Source: Oehlia diaphana (Eukaryota; Glomeromycota; Glomeromycetes; Glomerales; Glomeraceae). From it: DNA of 12,191 nt. Within the stretch, counting starts at the first letter, position 1; each line of letters starts with the position of its first letter. The notes under the pieces were generated by a model. It ran no database searches. It saw nothing but the letters and a program-made list of their open reading frames with translations, and had not been told where the DNA came from. Of this stretch, positions 8,540 to 12,191 are shown piece after piece. The stretch covers positions 10,670 through 22,860 of the forward strand of contig QZLH01000825.1 of the NCBI GenBank assembly GCA_003833135.1, read 5' to 3'. Position numbers and translations under genes: made by a program.

Positions 8540-9416
8540 CTAAATGACTGTTAAATTTTTTGTCATTATGTCCAAAATTTTCATTCTTTTCAGATCTCTG
8601 GTATTATAATTAAAAGCTACTGCCTTTTTAACTAGATTATTTAAATAAATCAACGAATTTTCTCTTCTCAAATCATCAATTTCACAGTGTTCAACCACAG
8701 TCGTAACACAATTATTTTTTTTTTTTTTATCAATATCTTCTTAGTTGTTTCAGGCATACCTATTATAACAAAATATTATTATAATATTTCAGTCAAATAT
8801 CATGATATCTGTCAATTGAAAGCTGAAATGAAAAAGAAAAGGAATAATTACTTATTTTTTTTTTCTTCGAATGAATTGACCAATTTTTCTATCCTGTTGA
8901 AAATTTGTTTCTGAAATCTCCAAATTGCCTAAGCCCAATCCTTAACCATTCTAAACCTTTGATTGAGTTAAGCTTGCACTTGATTATTTGTCATAGTACT
9001 AACTCCTCAAGAGCACGTGTTGGGGATTTTTAATGCGCAAGAAGAGACATTTTGGTTCTTCTAAAAAATTGTGACTAGCCCTTGACTGTAAGTAGTAAAA
9101 TAAATATTGTTAGTGGCTTTTAGTGGCTTTTAAGCAATCAAAACAAAAACCAAAGAATTCTTACTTTGTCTTTTTGCAATAGGAGTTTATATATCTGAAT
9201 TCCTAGATCTTGGAACTTCACGTAAAGGAGTTGAGAGATCCGAATTTCTAGATATTAGACGTGAAGGAGCCAATAAATTTCCAAGCCCATCCATATTTCT
9301 ATTAATTTCTTGTAAAGATACTGGATGCAGAGCTGATATTCCACAACCACGTTTGGTTTTGAGTTTTTCGTGAGAAGATTCATTCTAGTACTGCTACGTC
9401 CACAAGTTTGAGGCAT
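8540..9416 (-). pseudogene. Decayed three-exon gene, function unknown
   Basis: A broken gene is visible on the minus strand. Exon 1 (9416-9165) starts MPQTCGRSSTR, loses one base near 9385, then reads RGCGISALHPVSLQEINRN and LLAPSRLISRNSDLSTPLR, stops at TAA 9189 and continues TPIAKRQ. A well-formed intron follows (donor GTAAG at 9164, acceptor TTACAG ending 9086). Exon 2 (9085-8852) reads SQFFRRTKMSLLAH, KSPTRALEELVL, a one-base loss near 8994, then TNNQVQA, LNQRFRMVKDWA and AIWRFQKQIFNRIEKLVNSF, with stops at 9077, 9032, 8970 and 8931. The last part (to 8540) includes LKYYNNILL and VCLKQLRRY, stops at 8795, 8765 and 8762, a frame change near a 14-A run, and the clear end EIDDLRRENSLIYLNNLVKK...ILDIMTKNLTVI before TAG. 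The splice site before the last exon is uncertain (ending 8809 or 8760). Intact length would have been near 250 residues, with helical, charged middle and end. I do not recognise the family. Confidence 0.62.
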
Positions 9417-9491
9417 TTTAATCATTGAATATTTATGTAAATGAATTGTTTATTTTATTTTATTTGTCATATATCTCTTGATTAAAAATTA

Positions 9492-9860
9492 AATGGTATT
9501 TTTTTTTTCGCTAATTATGTTTTTAAAAATCAATCTTAAAATAGTATTTTTTTTTCGCTAATCATGTACAAATTAATCTAATTACGTCAGTATGTATTTT
9601 AGTTAATTTAGACTATGTTTAGTTAGTTTGATTCAATACATTAGTATATAAAAAAGTTAATCTAATTTGTCAGTATGTATTTTTAGTTTTAAAACTATAT
9701 TTAGTTAGTTTAATTCAATGTACAGTACTTTTTTCGTATGCTTTTTTTTATCTAATATAAAAAGTTAGTTAATTTCCACTGACTATTTAGTTAATTTAAC
9801 TATAATAAGCTAGTTTAATCAATGTACAGCACTTATTTTCGTATACTTTTTATACTTTTT
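9492..9860. repeat. AT-rich degenerate direct repeats
   Basis: A short pair comes first (a T-run followed by CGCTAAT(T/C)ATGT, ending about 9520 and 9567). Three longer related units then start near 9573, 9657 and 9765, each with GT(C)AGTATGTATTTTAGTT-like, TTTAGTTAGTTT.ATTCAAT and, in the last two, GTACAG.ACTT.TTTCGTAT. The units are diverged by substitutions and small indels, and no frame is open. Confidence 0.6.
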
Positions 9861-9973
9861 CAATTTAATATGAAAGAATAGTCAAATAAAGTTAGTTTAT
9901 GTTTTGCTTTAATTATTTTCTTTTGTTAGTAATGTAATTGACTTAAATAAAATATTTACTAGTATCATGTAAG

Positions 9974-10315
9974 ATGAATTTTTCACACGGTTCCTTTCTC
10001 TTGATAAATGTTTCGAAGTCATTATACTTCATTAATTCACATAATACTTACATTAGACAACATTATAGTAAAATTAACAAGGTATCTTTACAAATATCAA
10101 ATGAAGGAAATGAAAGGGATGCATCTGAAGATACAACTTAGATATATGATCATTTTTCTGGAAAATTTTTTATAGATGTAATATTCCGTTCTTTTCATTT
10201 TGCCAGGCTGTCTGAAGAGAGATGAAATTACTATAAATCACAAATGATACATTTGACAAACTGTAATCCACCTAAAAATTTGGCCTGTATGTTAGAAATT
10301 GTTTTAAAAAATTGA
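9974..10315 (+). pseudogene. Remnant of a gene with mitochondrial-like N-terminus
   Basis: From ATG 9974 one frame reads protein-like sequence for 113 codons, interrupted only by TAG at 10139 and TGA at 10223, and ends at TGA 10313. The first segment (55 residues) begins MNFSHGSFLLINVSKSLYFI and runs through NTYIRQHYSKINK. It is rich in Ser, Lys, Arg and His and almost free of acidic residues, as in a mitochondrial targeting peptide, and then turns acidic (NEGNERDASEDTT). The second reads IYDHFSGKFFIDVIFRSFHF and ARLSEER; the third includes SQMIHLTNCNPPKNLACMLE. I do not recognise the family. It may be a pseudogene with two nonsense changes, or a short 55-residue gene plus chance continuation. 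Three segments staying in one frame favours the former. Confidence 0.42.
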
Positions 10316-10392
10316 TTGCTCTCAGAAACAATTTTATATATGATGTATATTTTTTTTTTTAAGAAATAATCATTATACTAGATTACTAACTA

Positions 10393-10950
10393 CTTTTTCT
10401 TTATTTTGTAGGAACAGAACATCAGCTCTTTGGGTACCTGAACTTCCTTTTCAAACATGGAACTATGGAAAGTATAATAGTCAGAAGGAGTGTAGTAATT
10501 AACATTAAATATATATATCTTTTTCTTTACTATTTAGGACGTACTGTAAATACCAAGTTTTTGGACTTGTAAACTTCGGATTTAAGATATGGAAGTATAT
10601 TGGTTAGAATTTAGAAGTGGGAGAATGTAATGATTAATTTATTTGTATACTTTTTTTTCTTTCATTTTTTAGGATGCGTATTTATTGGAGTTTTGGACGC
10701 CTGAAGCTCCAGTTTCTGGACATGAAAGGTGGGTTGGTTGAATTAGAGAGTGGAAATTTAGGAAACGTTAGTAGAATGTTACTAACGTTTTTATAGGTAC
10801 CCGGCTCCTTGAGTAAATGGAATGGAAATTTAGATTATTATTGAAAGAAAAGTTATGAATATCTCTTCTCTTATTTTAGGTGAGCACAGCCAACTGGAAA
10901 GCTGGAGAGGGATTAATTTTTGAAATGTTACTTACGTTTTTTATGAAAAT
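10393..10950 (+). repeat. Tandem array with a splice-acceptor-like motif in each unit
   Basis: Five units begin with a pyrimidine tract and AGG (AGG at 10410, 10536, 10671, 10795 and 10878), spaced 126, 135, 124 and 83 bases. After AGG the first three units share a pattern like TTTTGGAC.CTGAA.CTC...TTT, then ATGGAA, a TGG-rich stretch and TTAGAA(T)TTAGAAGTGGGAG. Units are strongly diverged. It could be an array of repeated intron/exon junction segments or a satellite that happens to include a TTTTAGG box. No frame stays open through the array. Confidence 0.55.
10763..10790. repeat. Perfect 11-base inverted repeat
   Basis: AAACGTTAGTA (10763-10773) and TACTAACGTTT (10780-10790) are perfect reverse complements around a 6-base loop. 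The right half, GAATGTTACTAACGTTTTTAT, recurs in changed form as GAAATGTTACTTACGTTTTT near 10922-10941, so it belongs to the surrounding array. Confidence 0.75.
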
Positions 10951-11017
10951 TAGACTAAAATCTAATATTAGTTCCATCAACCCCATTGACCCCTATCGGC
11001 ATATTTTTTTCAAGTCA

Positions 11018-11090
11018 AACTGAACTGAATGACTTCGGAGCATCAAGTCAAGCAAAATTGACTCCATCGGCACGGTTCAGTTCAGTTCAG
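11018..11090. repeat. TTCAG repeat cluster with inverted copy
   Basis: AACTGAACTGAA (11018-11029) has its exact reverse complement in the TTCAG triplet repeat at 11076-11090. A direct pair also occurs, GACCCCTATCGGCA (about 10989-11002) and GACTCCATCGGCA (about 11060-11072). Open frames here on both strands are short and share no feature with a known family, so I treat the stretch as repeat-derived. Confidence 0.6.
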
Positions 11091-11385
11091 CGTAGCTTGG
11101 GACTTAACAACACTAGACTTGAGAGTACAAATTGGATAAAGCTATATTGCCCGCCAATATATAGATTACGAGCAGAAAATAGCTGGAGAAAGATTTTTCC
11201 ATTAGCGTGGTTAATGTAGTTAATAGTGTACATTTCATTTACAATTGTAAAGATGACTAATGTATTGGTAACATTCACAATCTTAGAAATGAGACATATA
11301 TTCATAATATGTATTATTTCAAGACTGTATAATATTTAGTTATAAATTATTTAAAGTTTCGAAATAGTACAATATTTAATTTTAC
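11091..11385. other. Intergenic, no gene supported
   Basis: Two overlapping open frames of about 75 residues cross the stretch on opposite strands, but neither has a recognisable motif, promoter or splice context. I see nothing else here. Confidence 0.4.
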
Positions 11386-11552
11386 AATTTTCATAATATC
11401 AATTTATTAAATTTATAATAAATTTTTAATATTCATAATATTAATTTATTAAATTTTGATAATACTAATTTTACTAATTTGTTAAAATTTCGATAATATT
11501 AATTTATAATTTCGATAATATAAATTTAAAATTTAGATAATATAAATTTACT
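11386..11552. repeat. AT-rich minisatellite around ATTTCGATAATATTAATTTA
   Basis: About six to seven diverged units of roughly 20-30 bases vary around TTTCGATAATATTAATTTA (for example TTCATAATATTAATTTATTA and TTAGATAATATAAATTTA). No coding capacity. Confidence 0.65.
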
Positions 11553-11990
11553 ATTTATTTATGGCTTCGAAACGAAATCAATATAAATAAACTGTCGATC
11601 ATCTTAATATGCAGTAACTACATCTTAAAGAATTATAATTAAGTCGAAACTGAGTCATGACTATAACTTTACTTTAAATTTAATATGAATACATGATTTG
11701 GTCAAGATTTGGTTTCAATTTAGGAAATTTCTGCAAAGTACTAGTGTGTATTATCATTTTATAACGTTTCAAATAAATAAATATATGACGTGCGATTACG
11801 TGCGACTTAGGCATTTTCGTATATAATTATTTATGTGCGTTTACTAACAAAAAAATAAATAAATAAATAATTTGACAGAACTTAACCAGTTGATCCTTTT
11901 TTTTCTTAATACATAATAAAAATATTAAATATGAAATAATTTTATAATTAAAACTTTTTAACGTTAAATATGACGCGGCAGGTAGTAAGT
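11553..11990. other. Intergenic, no gene supported
   Basis: A very short frame starting MASKRNQYK at 11561 stops at once and resumes TVDHLNMQ. It is too short to call. A perfect direct 8-mer, ACGTGCGA, occurs at 11788-11795 and 11798-11805. An AAAT microsatellite lies at about 11849-11870. Confidence 0.4.
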
Positions 11991-12013
11991 AAGTAACGGA
12001 AATTGGCTAAGTA

Positions 12014-12053
12014 AGTAACGTAAAATTACTGTTTTAGGTCAATTTACGTTACT
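12014..12053. repeat. Inverted repeat AGTAACGTAAA(A)TT/AATTTACGTTACT
   Basis: Thirteen-base arms (12014-12027 and 12041-12053) differ only by one extra A in the left arm, with a 13-base loop. Just upstream, GTAAGTAAGTAACG occurs twice (about 11995 and 12011). Confidence 0.65.
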
Positions 12054-12055
12054 CC

Positions 12056-12067
12056 CCTTATATAAGG
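12056..12067. promoter_or_regulatory. Possible TATA box in a perfect palindrome
   Basis: CCTTATATAAGG is a 12-base perfect palindrome with a TATATA core. It follows the hairpin at 12014-12053 and could be a core promoter for a gene beyond the right edge. Because it is symmetric, the direction is not determined. Confidence 0.35.
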
Positions 12068-12191
12068 CACGAATGTAAGGTAAATTTAAAAATCGGTTAA
12101 ACTTGGAATTTTGTTGCGAAGATATTTTTAAAAATTTTTCTGTTATTCAAAATAATCGATTTATTTAATGAAATTTTATTTGCAAATATTA

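Noticed and set aside
8687..8914. Plus-strand open frame of 75 residues rich in Phe and Ile
   Set aside because: It runs antisense through the minus-strand pseudogene, and its hydrophobic look comes from T-runs.
10986..11305. Opposite-strand open frames of 72 and 77 residues
   Set aside because: They overlap each other and a TTCAG repeat cluster, have no domain-like motif, and no intron or promoter evidence.
1..12191. tRNA or rRNA genes
   Set aside because: I read for cloverleaf-like GC-rich stems and TTC-A/A-box words and saw none; a tRNAscan run would settle this.

Overview
The window looks like nuclear DNA of a fungus, most likely an arbuscular mycorrhizal fungus of the Rhizophagus type (Glomeromycotina). 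The grounds are a very AT-rich, repeat-filled sequence, spliceosomal introns with GT...AG ends, and gene families that are strongly expanded in that lineage: F-box proteins and PD-(D/E)XK nuclease-like proteins. The species assignment is an inference from gene style; no search was possible.

Layout. Bases 1-2140 hold no gene I can support. They contain a probable non-autonomous DNA transposon (about 985-1438) and a perfect 41-bp tandem duplication (1878-1959) just upstream of a TATA box. Bases 2141-3897 (+) carry a four-exon gene for a 351-residue PD-(D/E)XK nuclease-like protein. Its second intron is mostly a decayed minisatellite. Bases 4185-4375 are a degenerate minisatellite built on AACTGACCATTT. 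Bases 4657-6129 (-) encode an intact single-exon F-box protein of 490 residues. A divergent promoter region follows (6130-6693).

From 6696 rightwards I see no intact gene, but three broken ones. A wax-synthase/MBOAT-like acyltransferase pseudogene (6696-8027, +) can be followed through six frame changes and five internal stops. A multi-exon gene of unknown function (8540-9416, -) still shows an exon/intron outline although it has many stops. A smaller remnant (9974-10315, +) has an N-terminus resembling a mitochondrial presequence. The right end (9480-12191) is otherwise repeats: AT-rich direct repeats, a tandem array whose units each carry a splice-acceptor-like TTTAGG, several hairpins, and a likely core promoter at the window edge for a gene outside it.

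The two intact genes need not work together. Both belong to families that are expanded and rapidly turned over in these fungi. The window reads as an accessory, fast-evolving region: two lineage-expanded genes beside a cluster of dead genes and small repeats.
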